This document shows positions 25,921 through 34,032 of a stretch of DNA of 64,000 bases, in pieces. Under the pieces are notes generated by a model. The model was given only the letters and a program-made list of their open reading frames with translations, was not told the DNA's origin and made no database searches. The position numbers and the translations under genes are program-made. Within the stretch, counting starts at the first letter, position 1. Every line of letters starts with the position of its first letter. The stretch is taken from assembly GCA_047974625.1 (NCBI GenBank), contig JBKECK010000054.1, positions 186,001 through 250,000 of the forward strand, in the 5' to 3' direction. This DNA is from CADEDH01 sp047974625. Lineage in GTDB: Bacteria > Actinomycetota > Acidimicrobiia > Acidimicrobiales > SZUA-35.

Positions 25921-26922
25921 ATGGCCGGCACCGGGGAACGCATGCTCGAGCTGCTCGCTCTGCTCCAGGCCCGGCACCGGTCGACGGGTGACTCGCTCGC
26001 CCGCCGCCTCGGCGTCAGCGAGCGGACGCTGCGCCGGGACGTCGAACGGCTCCGGGCCCTCGGCTACCCGGTCCACGCCGACCGTGGCGTCGACGGCGGT
26101 TACCGACTCGGCCCGGGAACCCGGCTGCCGCCGCTGCTGCTCAGCGGGGAGGAGGCCGTGGCCGTCGCCATCGGGCTCCGTCAGGCCGCCAGCCAACCTA
26201 TCTCCGGCATCTCGGACGCCGCCGTGAGCGCCCTGGTCAAGATCATCGACATGCTCCCCGCCGGGGATCGCCACCAGTTCGAGGCGCTGACCACCGGCCT
26301 CCGCCCGCCGCCCGGCGCCACCCCCGACCCGGCCCAGCTCACCGATCTGGCCACCCTGACCGACCTGGCCCGAGCGGCCCGGGACGCCGTCCGGATCCGG
26401 TTCAACTACCGCGACGGGACCGGCCACCCGACCGACCGGTACGTGGAGCCCCACGAGGTCGTACCCGTCGACCGGCGATGGTACCTGGTGGCCTGGGACC
26501 TCGATCGCGACGACTGGCGGACCTTCCGACTCGACCGCATCACCGGGGTGCACACCACCCGACGAGGATTCGAGCCGCGCCGGCTGCCCGCCCCGGACGC
26601 CGCCACCTTCGTGGAACTGGCCCGGTCGTCCCAACCGCTGACCCATCGGGTCGAAGTGCTGTTGGCCGCGTCGGCGGCCGTCGTCGCCGCCCACCTCGGG
26701 CCCTGGGGCACCGCCACCGAAGCCGGACCGGACCGGACCACAATCCGGATGACCGTCGACGATCTGAGCTGGGTGGTCCTGATGCTGGCCGCCATCGACG
26801 CCGACGTCGAACGGGCGGAACCCCCCGAACTGGTCGACCTGCTCCGGTCGGTCGGGCACCGGTTCAGCCGCGCCGCCGAACAATCGCTTGGTCCGTCTGC
26901 ACTGTGCTCCCGGGTGGAGTGA
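25921..26922 (+). CDS. WYL-domain transcriptional regulator (DeoR-type HTH)
   Basis: A 333-residue regulator. The N-terminal helix-turn-helix is LLQARHRSTGDSLARRLGVSERTLRRDVERL with the wing 'YPVHADRGVDGGYRLG'. The WYL domain follows at about residues 140-220 (FNYRDG, RWYLVAWDLDRDDWRTFRLDRI), then a WCX-like C-terminal domain (VEVLLAA onward). WYL proteins sense nucleotides or nucleic acids in some systems. It is co-transcribed with the FAD oxidoreductase and probably controls it and the divergent YCII gene. Confidence 0.88.
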   Translation: MAGTGERMLELLALLQARHRSTGDSLARRLGVSERTLRRDVERLRALGYPVHADRGVDGGYRLGPGTRLPPLLLSGEEAVAVAIGLRQAASQPISGISDAAVSALVKIIDMLPAGDRHQFEALTTGLRPPPGATPDPAQLTDLATLTDLARAARDAVRIRFNYRDGTGHPTDRYVEPHEVVPVDRRWYLVAWDLDRDDWRTFRLDRITGVHTTRRGFEPRRLPAPDAATFVELARSSQPLTHRVEVLLAASAAVVAAHLGPWGTATEAGPDRTTIRMTVDDLSWVVLMLAAIDADVERAEPPELVDLLRSVGHRFSRAAEQSLGPSALCSRVE

Positions 26923-27093
26923 GCGGCGCCCGCCCGATCAGGGGAACCGAGATGACCAAACCGCCACCGACCGGGGGCCTGCGGCTCGTGGAGGGGCTGC
27001 GGCGCCGTGGCTCGGGGCCGAACCTCACCCGAGTTTCTCGACGTTGCTGCTGAAGGGCGGCGGGGAACGGGCGAAGAGCGGATGTAGTACGAA

Positions 27094-27111
27094 AATACGA
27101 TCTATCGTATT
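27094..27111. promoter_or_regulatory. AATACGAT-CT-ATCGTATT palindrome, candidate ArsR operator
   Basis: Eight-base arms separated by two bases end 8 nt before the ArsR-like start at 27120. ArsR/SmtB-family repressors bind such 12-2-12 type AT-rich dyads and autoregulate. The site is AT-rich in a G/C-rich genome, which makes chance less likely. Confidence 0.7.
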
Positions 27112-27119
27112 ATCGACTT

Positions 27120-27659
27120 ATGGCAGAGAACGATGATGAGCTGCGACGCGAGATGGTGGCGCTGTCGGAACGCGTGAGCCGATTGGAGGCGAGGGCAGAC
27201 GAGGACGGGCACGCGCGTTCCGCTTCCTCCGCCGTGGACGGCGAGCAGTTTTGGGCGCTGGCGGGGTTGCAGACTCGGCTGGGCGATCATCCCGCAACGG
27301 CGGATGGTGCGGTGATGCTGGTGGGTTCGCTGACCCTGCCCGACGGTGCACCGGTGGCATGGCAGCAGAGCGCTGGCACGTCCGGCATGTGGGAAACGGA
27401 CTGGTCGGATCGGGCGGCGACATTCGCCGCACTTGGGCATCCAGTGCGGCTGGAACTGCTTCGTCAGATTCTCTCCGGTGTGCATGCAACAGCCGAGCTT
27501 GCGGCGGCTGCAACGCTCGGAACGACCGGGCAGTTGCATCACCATCTGCGTCAACTCATCGCTACGGGTTGGGTGAAGCAGAGTGGTCGCGGGACCTACG
27601 AGGTGCCCGCAACCCGTATCGTGCCGTTGCTGATCTGCCTGGTCGGAGCTGTGCGATGA
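27120..27659 (+). CDS. ArsR-like winged-helix regulator
   Basis: A 179-residue protein. An N-terminal coiled-coil-like stretch (DELRREMVALSERVSRLEAR, about residues 6-27) precedes a linker. The C-terminal helix-turn-helix follows (ATFAALGHPVRLELLRQIL, then GTTGQLHHHLRQLIATGWVKQ), as in ArsR-family regulators. No Cys metal ligands are visible. Its stop overlaps the start of the M23 peptidase gene (ATGA), so the two are coupled. Base composition of this pair is noticeably lower in GC than the flanks, indicating recent acquisition. A palindromic site lies just upstream. Confidence 0.8.
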   Translation: MAENDDELRREMVALSERVSRLEARADEDGHARSASSAVDGEQFWALAGLQTRLGDHPATADGAVMLVGSLTLPDGAPVAWQQSAGTSGMWETDWSDRAATFAALGHPVRLELLRQILSGVHATAELAAAATLGTTGQLHHHLRQLIATGWVKQSGRGTYEVPATRIVPLLICLVGAVR

Positions 27660-28504
27660 AGCGGGCGGTGCTGGCCTTGTACCGGGCGCGCATACCGCTG
27701 TACTACCTCGCCGTATGCACCCTCATCGGCAACGCCTTTCTGGTCGACTTATCGAGCACGGAAGGGACTCCTGAGGTACGTCTCGTTGCCGTCCTCGCTG
27801 CGCTCAACGTCGCTGTGATCTGTGTGGCGCTCACGTTCCTGGCCCCACGGTTCCTTGCGGAACAACCAGTCCGAGTCTGCACTTCTCCTGTGCGAGGCCG
27901 GTGGGTAGGTGCCAACAGCCCGATCTCGAAGGTGCCCAGCCACGGCGTGCGCGCCTATGGGCAGGCGTACGCGATCGATGTTGTCGCTGATCCCGTCGAT
28001 GCTCCCAGGCCGGAGTTCGGCGGCGGAATGATGCGGGACGTGAGCGACTATCCGGCGTTCGGGATGTCCGTGTTCGCCATGCTCGATGGTGAAGTCGTTC
28101 GCGCCTCCGGGTGGCGCAGGGATCACCGCGCCCGCTCCAACGTGTGGGGCATCCTCTACATGATGCTCGAGGGGATGATCCGGGAGTTCGGCGGGCCGGG
28201 ATTCGTGGTCGGCAACCACGTCACCATCCGCAGCGACGACGGCGTCTACGCAACCGTCGCTCATCTCAGACGGGGATCGTTGGCCGTGAAGGTCGGCGAC
28301 CGGGTAACCGCCGGCTCGATCATCGGGGAATGCGGGAACTCGGGCAACACCAGCGAGCCGCATGTCCACGCGCAACTCATGGACCGCGTTTCGTTCTGGA
28401 CCGCGCAAGGCCTCCCAATGTCGTTCGCGGGGATCACTCTCGGCGACGGGGACGAGAGCGCCGACACCCTCCCGGCCAACGACCAGCACATGGCCGCCGA
28501 ATAG
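27656..28504 (+). CDS. Membrane-anchored M23-family peptidase-like protein
   Basis: A 282-residue protein. Two hydrophobic N-terminal segments (residues about 12-30 and 40-62) are followed by an extracytoplasmic LytM/M23 domain: AYGQAYAIDVVA with the Asp ligand, NHVTIRSDDGVYATVAHL, and EPHVHAQLMD with the HxH metal-binding pair. The first His ligand of classical LytM is replaced by Gln or shifted, so activity is uncertain, but this variant is common in such proteins. Coupled to the ArsR-like regulator, a pairing I have seen in other Actinobacteria. It probably acts on peptidoglycan. Confidence 0.82.
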   Translation: MKRAVLALYRARIPLYYLAVCTLIGNAFLVDLSSTEGTPEVRLVAVLAALNVAVICVALTFLAPRFLAEQPVRVCTSPVRGRWVGANSPISKVPSHGVRAYGQAYAIDVVADPVDAPRPEFGGGMMRDVSDYPAFGMSVFAMLDGEVVRASGWRRDHRARSNVWGILYMMLEGMIREFGGPGFVVGNHVTIRSDDGVYATVAHLRRGSLAVKVGDRVTAGSIIGECGNSGNTSEPHVHAQLMDRVSFWTAQGLPMSFAGITLGDGDESADTLPANDQHMAAE

Positions 28505-28840
28505 TGCCGAGCTATGAGTCTTCGGCTCGCCCTGGATCCACCCGCTGACCGGGTCCTCGAAGAAGCGGGCCTCAGAACATCCACGTGGACCCAGGAGCGG
28601 CCGACGAGGAACCGATCGCGCACACCAGGGCGGCGTCGGCCCGCCAGCCGCCGTGGTGCCGGATAGCAGGTCACTCCACCACCGCGTGGGGCATGGTGCC
28701 GATCCCGGGGCAGGGCCACTGGTGGCCCGTATCGGCCCATTGGGTCGGCCGGGAGATCGCCTCCACCCTGACCAATCCCAACTTCGTCTCCCTGGCCGAG
28801 AGTTCGATGTGCGCGGCGTGGTAGCGGCAGGGCCCCGGTC
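28505..28840. other. Unassigned 336-base stretch with possible gene debris
   Basis: No gene can be called with confidence. A plus-strand frame from GTG 28585 to 28824 (79 codons) ends in a protein-like segment (GHWWPVSAHWVGREIAST) with good codon bias, and the opposite strand carries a similar-quality frame (ELSARETKLGLVRVEAI). I cannot decide between them. Position directly after a low-GC insert suggests the remains of a mobile or inactivated gene. Confidence 0.4.
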
Positions 28841-30127
28841 CTACGGGGTGAACGGGACGATGTCGAGCGACAGGATCATCTGGTGCGGGATGGTCGGGGG
28901 GGCGTCCGGAGCGAGCTCGAGATGGACCACCACCACCGCGTCCTCGGCCTGAACCTCGCTGACAGTGAAGAACTCATCGAAGGCCATGCCCGTCCTGCTG
29001 CTGAGACCTTCGGTCAGCCAGTCCCCGATGACGGGCGCCGCCGCGGCCGCATCCCCAGCCGAGTCGAAGTGGTAGGTGATCACGGCCGTTCGGGTCGAGT
29101 CCGCCACGTCGACGCCGTAGCCCACCAGGCCGGGCCCGTGCTCCAGGACGTACGGTTCGACGCCCTCCGGTGGGTCGCCGCCCATGAGGTTGGCCTCGAC
29201 GGCCAGGGAATGGGGGGCAGTCATGTAGAGGCCCGCGGTCACCGGGCCGAACCCGTCCATGATCCGGGCGAAGTCGGCCACCCCCGGCTCGGCCAGGGCA
29301 GTTTCGTCGCCGTCGAGCCAGGCGCGCACCGCCGGCGTGGACGACGACAACGCGATCTCATCCCCACGACGGCCGACGCGTACCGGTGTCCCCAGCGGGG
29401 AGATGAGGGGGTCTCCGTTCTGGACGTCGACCAGGAAGTCCTCACCGTCCCCCCATGTCATGATCCCGTCACCCAGGTCGACGAGGCCGGTGGCGGCGTC
29501 CGGATCGAAGTCGCCGGTGAGGACCGTGAAGGCCATCGGTGGGGCCGTCACGTCCGCCGAGCTCGACACCTCGGCCACATCGAAGCCCAGCTCGGACCGC
29601 GTCCGCGGATCGGCGGTGGAGAGCGCCTGCGGGGCGACCACCGCGATCGGTGGCGGTTCACCGGTCTCCGGGTTATCGATCCCACCGAGAACGACCAGCC
29701 ACCACCGGGTGAGCTCCTCCGCCGACGGATCACCCGTCGGCGCCGAAACTCCGGCGATCTCGCCCAGCCGCTCGTAGTCGGTCACGGTGAGAGCCCAGCC
29801 CGGCTCCAGGGCCACGCGGGGCACACCGTCGACCAGGGCGGTGACGTCGAACCCCTCGGCATCGACGGCTGCGGTCCCCTCATCCGACCCGGTGCCGTCA
29901 CCGGACACGGTGCCTTCGGTGCCGTCGCCGGACACGGTGCCATCGGTGTCCGCCACGGACATGGTGGTCGTGGACCCGTCCGCCTCGACGGTGTCCCCGC
30001 CGCCCCCGCACGCGGCCAGCATCGTGGCGGCCAGGGCGGACCCGGCGAGGCACCGCCCCAGGATCGACCGGTGCCGGGGGTGGCCCGGCCGCGAGGCCCG
30101 ACGGGGCGGGAAGGAGGGGCGTGGCAC
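28841..30127 (-). CDS. Secreted lipoprotein of unknown function
   Basis: A 428-residue protein with an Arg-rich N-terminus and a lipobox ending at Cys40 (ATMLAAC), followed by a Gly- and Thr/Ser/Asp-rich linker containing two near-repeats (DGTVSGDGTEGTVSGDGTG). The mature part (about residues 90-428) contains no domain I recognise. It is acidic, with repeated strands and helices (FTVLTGDFDPD, AVRAWLDGDETAL), and predicted extracytoplasmic. The start is GTG 30127, with TACGGT at 30139-30134 six bases upstream. It follows the HpaB paralogue 2 gene's 3' end on the same strand with 36 bases between. Confidence 0.75.
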   Translation of the reverse strand: MPRPSFPPRRASRPGHPRHRSILGRCLAGSALAATMLAACGGGGDTVEADGSTTTMSVADTDGTVSGDGTEGTVSGDGTGSDEGTAAVDAEGFDVTALVDGVPRVALEPGWALTVTDYERLGEIAGVSAPTGDPSAEELTRWWLVVLGGIDNPETGEPPPIAVVAPQALSTADPRTRSELGFDVAEVSSSADVTAPPMAFTVLTGDFDPDAATGLVDLGDGIMTWGDGEDFLVDVQNGDPLISPLGTPVRVGRRGDEIALSSSTPAVRAWLDGDETALAEPGVADFARIMDGFGPVTAGLYMTAPHSLAVEANLMGGDPPEGVEPYVLEHGPGLVGYGVDVADSTRTAVITYHFDSAGDAAAAAPVIGDWLTEGLSSRTGMAFDEFFTVSEVQAEDAVVVVHLELAPDAPPTIPHQMILSLDIVPFTP

Positions 30128-30163
30128 GGTCCGACCGTAGCCGGTGCCGCGCCCCGCCCGGTG

Positions 30164-31657
30164 TCACCCGTGACGCTCCTCACGACCGGCCCGGTTCGCC
30201 GCCTCGGCCAGGAACTTGTCCACCAAATACCCTCCCCGCTCCTGGTTCTCGGCCGAGTACAGCCGCTGGCTGAGCATGCGGTTGAGGCCGGTGGCACCGA
30301 GGTAGTTCCGTTCGTAAAGCTCGTTGCGCCCGCCGAACAGGGTGCCGACGAGGTCCCACCCCATACGGAACACGGCCGCCCGCTGCTCGGGGTCGATCCC
30401 CTCGGCCCCGGGGAGGAACTCCTCCAGGAGGGGCCCGATCCGGGGGTCGTCGAGCTGGCCCCGGGCCGCTGTGGCCAGCAGCTTGGAGCTGCCGATCTCC
30501 TTGAGGATGTCGTTGACCCGGACGAACCAGGCCGGGAGCTGGGCCCGCAACGGGTGGAGGGCCCGGGCCTCCGGGGTGACGTTACCGCTCTCCCAGGTGA
30601 TCATCCGTTCCTCGGCGATGAGGAGCGAGCTGCGGGTCAGCTCGACGTAGATCTGGATCTCGCCCAGCAGTTGCAGGGTCTTCTCCGATGTGTCGTTGAC
30701 GGCCTGGGTCATCCGCAACGCCAGGCCGTAGATGAACTCCAGCTTGGTCAGGGCCCGGATGGTGGTCTGCTGCATGATGTTCGGCCACCACGGACTGGTG
30801 AACATGACCGAGTTGTAGATCTCCGGCTTGGCGTCGATCCACACGTCAGACTTGGGGATTTCCACGTCATCGAAGATGCAGTACGCGTCCTGCTCGTCGA
30901 GCCAGCTCGAGAACGGGGCGTCGAACGGGTCGAGGTTCCGGGTAGCGCTATCGCGGCACAGGAAGACCATCCCCGGGCTGTCCATGGGGACGGAGAAGGC
31001 GAGGGCGTACTCCGGCGGAGCCCCCGAGGGCAGCGGGGCCCCGGGGTAGACCGCGTTCTCGTCGGCAAAGGGAGCCAGCGTGGCCAGAACCCGCGCCCCC
31101 CGCACGATGATCGAGTCGCTGGTCTCGCCGACCTTGTGGACCGGGACGGCGGGATGGGCGGCGAAGTCGTTGTCGGTGGCCTTGTCGACCGTCGGCTGGA
31201 CGATGGTGTGGGTAAGGGCCAGATCGTCGCGACGCAGACGCCTCTGGAAGGCGACGAGGTTCTCGTACCCCTCGTCGTTTACCCCATCCGGGCCGGCCCA
31301 ACGGGCCTCGTCCTGGGCGAACCCGGCGAAGGTGACGTTCATGTAGTCGGGGGTTCGGCCCATCGTGCCCATGGTGAGCTCGGCGATGTGGGTCAGCGCC
31401 ACGTGCCGACGGGCCAGATCCTCCCGACTGCGGGGCTGGAGGTGGCTGACGCTCATCGGCTCCCCGTCGTCGGGATCGGCCACGACCATCTCGCCGCCCA
31501 ACCGGTGGTGCAGGTCGTAGTAGGCGGCCAGGGTCTCCGCGGCCGGTCGGAGCATCGGGTGATCGGCCACCGACTCCACCTTCTCCGACCCGAGCCAGAT
31601 CTCGCGGCTGGTGGCGCGCAGTCCCGCCAGGTACTCGTCGCCGGTCCTGATTCCCAT
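30164..31657 (-). CDS. HpaB-type flavin-dependent hydroxylase, paralogue 2
   Basis: A 497-residue 4-hydroxyphenylacetate 3-hydroxylase-family protein with the same landmarks as paralogue 1 at 15331: MGRTPDYMN, THTIVQPTVDKATDN, RGARVLATLAPFADEN and DEQDAYCIFDDVEIPKSDVW. Sequence identity looks high over the central 300 residues but falls towards both ends. AGGGGG lies 4 bases before ATG 31657. Divergent from the alcohol dehydrogenase gene with 218 bases between, so the two could share a promoter region. Substrate is an aromatic or related ring compound by family. Confidence 0.86.
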   Translation of the reverse strand: MGIRTGDEYLAGLRATSREIWLGSEKVESVADHPMLRPAAETLAAYYDLHHRLGGEMVVADPDDGEPMSVSHLQPRSREDLARRHVALTHIAELTMGTMGRTPDYMNVTFAGFAQDEARWAGPDGVNDEGYENLVAFQRRLRRDDLALTHTIVQPTVDKATDNDFAAHPAVPVHKVGETSDSIIVRGARVLATLAPFADENAVYPGAPLPSGAPPEYALAFSVPMDSPGMVFLCRDSATRNLDPFDAPFSSWLDEQDAYCIFDDVEIPKSDVWIDAKPEIYNSVMFTSPWWPNIMQQTTIRALTKLEFIYGLALRMTQAVNDTSEKTLQLLGEIQIYVELTRSSLLIAEERMITWESGNVTPEARALHPLRAQLPAWFVRVNDILKEIGSSKLLATAARGQLDDPRIGPLLEEFLPGAEGIDPEQRAAVFRMGWDLVGTLFGGRNELYERNYLGATGLNRMLSQRLYSAENQERGGYLVDKFLAEAANRAGREERHG

Positions 31658-31875
31658 CGTTCCCCCTGGTGACGTAGGACACCCTTCCGGGCACGTTCCC
31701 ACGCCGTCGGGGCCGGAGCAAACGCCTGGTACGAGCTTCACCCGGCTCAGCGGCGGGCCGGGCCGGCCGGGCGGCCGAACCGACCCGGCCACCGACGTTC
31801 GCCGTGTTCTAGGCTGACGCCACCCCGCCGATCAACGACCCAATTCCAGGCCCGTCCACGGGAGGACCCGCCATC

Positions 31876-32976
31876 ATGACCACCACCACCGCCGCCGTGC
31901 TCCGTAGTGGGCACGGCCCGTTCACCATCGAGGAGCTCACGGTCGGCGACCCTAGGCCTGGCGAGGTGACCGTCCGGCTGGTGGCGGCCGGAATGTGCCA
32001 CACCGACCTGCTAGCCCGGGAGATGCCGGCCGAGATGTTTGCCGGACCCCGCGTGTACGGCCACGAGGGCGCCGGGGTGGTGGAGGCCGTCGGTTCTGAC
32101 ATCGACCATGTGACGCCCGGCGACCATGTCGTGCTCTCGTTCGCCTGGTGCGGGGAGTGCCCGGCGTGCCGCCAGGGACGCCACCCCTACTGCTTCCGGT
32201 TCGCCACCTACAACACCGACGGGGGCCGGCCCGACGGCTCGTCCGCTTTCACCGACACCGCCGGCGAACCCGTGGCCTCCCACTACTTCGGCCAGTCCTC
32301 GTTCGCCGGGCTGACCGTGGCCAACGGCCGCTCGGTGGTGAAGGTCGACCCGTCCCATGACCTCGCCCGACTCGGCCCCCTCGGGTGTGGTTTCCAGACC
32401 GGGGCCGGCACCGTGTTCAACACCCTCGCGGTGGAATCCGGTTCGAGCTTCGTGGTGGCTGGGGCCGGCGCCCTGGGGCTCAGCGCCATCATGGCGGCCA
32501 AGGTGGCCGGGGCCGGCGAGATCATCGCCATCGACCGCCACCCCGCCCGGCTCGAACTGGCCGAACGCTACGGGGCCACCCAGGTACTCCAGGGCAGCCC
32601 CGAGGACATCACGGCCGGGATCATCAAGACCACCGGCGCCGGAGCCGACTACGCCTTCGACACCACCGGGGTTGGGTCCCTGGTGCGGGCCATGGTCAAC
32701 GGGCTCAACCCGATCGGCACCTGCGCCCTGGCCGGTGTCGGTTTCGGGGAACTGGTTCTCGACCACCTGTCGATGATCAGTGGCCGGTCGGTCGTGGGGG
32801 TCATGGAAGGTGACGCCGTTACCGCCGAGTTCATCCCCCGCCTCGCTGCCCTCGACGCCAGCGGCGAGATGCCGCTCCACGAGCTGATCACCCCCTTCCC
32901 CCTGGACCAGATCAACGAGGCCGAAGCGGCGTCGACCGACGGCTCGGTCATCAAACCGGTGCTCGTCTTCCCCTGA
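31876..32976 (+). CDS. Zinc-dependent alcohol dehydrogenase, aryl-alcohol type
   Basis: A 366-residue medium-chain dehydrogenase. Catalytic zinc ligands appear in GMCHTDLLAR and in GHEGAGVVEAVG. The structural zinc site is CGECPACRQGRHPYC. The NAD-binding motif VAGAGALGLSAIMAAK is complete. The resemblance is to XylB-type benzyl/aryl-alcohol dehydrogenases. GGGAGG lies about 10 bases before ATG 31876. Next to an HpaB-type hydroxylase, a role in oxidation of a hydroxylated aromatic side chain is a reasonable inference. Confidence 0.88.
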   Translation: MTTTTAAVLRSGHGPFTIEELTVGDPRPGEVTVRLVAAGMCHTDLLAREMPAEMFAGPRVYGHEGAGVVEAVGSDIDHVTPGDHVVLSFAWCGECPACRQGRHPYCFRFATYNTDGGRPDGSSAFTDTAGEPVASHYFGQSSFAGLTVANGRSVVKVDPSHDLARLGPLGCGFQTGAGTVFNTLAVESGSSFVVAGAGALGLSAIMAAKVAGAGEIIAIDRHPARLELAERYGATQVLQGSPEDITAGIIKTTGAGADYAFDTTGVGSLVRAMVNGLNPIGTCALAGVGFGELVLDHLSMISGRSVVGVMEGDAVTAEFIPRLAALDASGEMPLHELITPFPLDQINEAEAASTDGSVIKPVLVFP

Positions 32977-33049
32977 CCCGTATCCCTAACCCGTCCGTCC
33001 TGGCGCGGCGGGCCGTGGCGGCCGACGGCCGCATCAGGCAAACCACGGT

Positions 33050-33368
33050 GGCCCGGGACCGCATCTCGGTGTCGATGGTACGAAAGACGCTGTCGTCGCC
33101 GCCGTCCCAGGGATCGAGCGGATCCGGCTGCCCCGGCGCGGGGAGTAGAGCCACCAGAGGTTGCCCCAGGGGTCGGCGACCTCGGCGTGGATGAAACGCC
33201 CGTCCGGTACTGGGCTGCGGGCCTCGGCGATCTCGCGACCACCGAACGCGCCGAGGACGAACTCAATGAACCCGGATGCGCGTCGACGACCACGAGGGGG
33301 TTCAGCACCGCGACCGATCCGGGAGGGCGGGCGGCGACGGGCAGCAGAGGGGATGGGTTGTCGGTCAT
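33050..33368 (-). pseudogene. Broken VOC/PhnB-like (glyoxalase-fold) gene
   Basis: Pieces of a VOC-family protein lie in order but in different frames on this strand. MTDN... LNPLVVVDAH (from ATG 33368) is followed in a second frame by FIEFVLGAFGGREIAEARSP, PDGRFIHAEV and ADPWGNLWWLYSPR. A third frame then reads APGQPDPLDPWDGGDDSVFR. At least two frameshifts are needed, and roughly 50 residues expected between HAEV and DPWGN are missing. From memory of the family, all three pieces are collinear with intact proteins of about 160 residues. It lies downstream of the alcohol dehydrogenase on the opposite strand. Confidence 0.8.
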
Positions 33369-33445
33369 GGGTCGAGCCTCGCCGGTGGCCCGGCTAGGAA
33401 CTGTCCGCTTCGGGTTGGATCAGTCGCCAGAGCTAGGCTGGATCC

Positions 33446-33742
33446 ATGACCGACCCGCGGGACCCGGTGGTCGAGATCGTCGACAACCCGGACGCCGATC
33501 GCTACGAGCTGCGCCACGACGGTGAGGTCGCGGGATGGGTCGACTACCGGCTCCACGACGGGGTGATGACCATCCCACACGTCGAGGTCGCCGGTCGCCT
33601 CCGCGGGGGTGGCCACTCCGGCCCGTTCCTCACCGAGGTCCTGGCCGACGTCGAGCGGCGGGGCCTGAGGATCATCCCGCTCTGCGGCTACGCGGCCGCC
33701 CACGTCAGGGCTCGTCCCGAGCTCCACCACCTGCTGGCCTAG
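33446..33742 (+). CDS. Small GNAT-type N-acetyltransferase (Gcn5-related, YjdJ-like)
   Basis: A 98-residue protein of the minimal GNAT family: beta strands RYELRHDGEVAGWVDYRLHDG, MTIPHVEVAGRLRG, the acyl-CoA loop GGGHSGPFLTEVLADVERRG and the C-terminal IIPLCGYAAAHVRARPE. The substrate is unknown. TAGGCT (33434-33439) precedes ATG 33446 by 6 nt, so the message is probably leaderless. It stands upstream of the AT-rich region that precedes the RiPP cluster and is probably not part of it. Confidence 0.82.
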   Translation: MTDPRDPVVEIVDNPDADRYELRHDGEVAGWVDYRLHDGVMTIPHVEVAGRLRGGGHSGPFLTEVLADVERRGLRIIPLCGYAAAHVRARPELHHLLA

Positions 33743-33796
33743 TTCTGGGCGACCATCCGGTCCCCGGCGGGACGGCCGGCCCATTCCTGAACATTA

Positions 33797-33997
33797 TTCA
33801 TGCGTGTTGATCCATGCATGTCTATTGACGCATGAAATGGCATCCGCAGCGACCCATTAAAATGGGAATCCTGATCTCAGATCATTCAAATTAAAATGGG
33901 GCACCGATCGGCCTATGTTCACTTCGGTCCTTCTAATCCTGGACGATCATCTAGGCAATAATCGTCTCTTGACACGTTTCGATACTCGGGAAACACT
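33797..33997 (+). promoter_or_regulatory. AT-rich, repeat-laden promoter region of the RiPP cluster
   Basis: About 290 bases (33743-34032) without a gene and clearly richer in A/T than the surroundings. They hold a 9-bp inverted repeat, TTCATGCGT (33797-33805) and ACGCATGAA (33828-33836), around an internal ATGCAT. There is also a dyad CCCATT-AA-AATGGG (33853-33866) and a second copy of ATTAAAATGGG at 33890-33900. TTGACA at 33969-33974 is followed after 17 bases by AACACT, a possible sigma-70-like promoter for the precursor. GGAGGG at about 34020-34026 is its ribosome-binding site. Confidence 0.55.
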
Positions 33998-34032
33998 GAG
34001 GCGAGTTCCGCTAGAACCCTGGAGGGAAAACG

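Noticed and set aside
26952..27053. Short ORF of 33 codons after the WYL regulator
   Set aside because: No ribosome-binding site of note, no motif, and the frame ends in a Cys/Arg run; coding potential is not convincing.
28883..31672. 929-codon plus-strand frame across lipoprotein and HpaB genes
   Set aside because: Low-complexity composition and overlap with two well-supported minus-strand genes; antisense artefact.
33760..33785. GTCCC-CGGC-GGGAC hairpin as terminator after the acetyltransferase gene
   Set aside because: The stem is only five pairs and has no T-run; insufficient to call a terminator.
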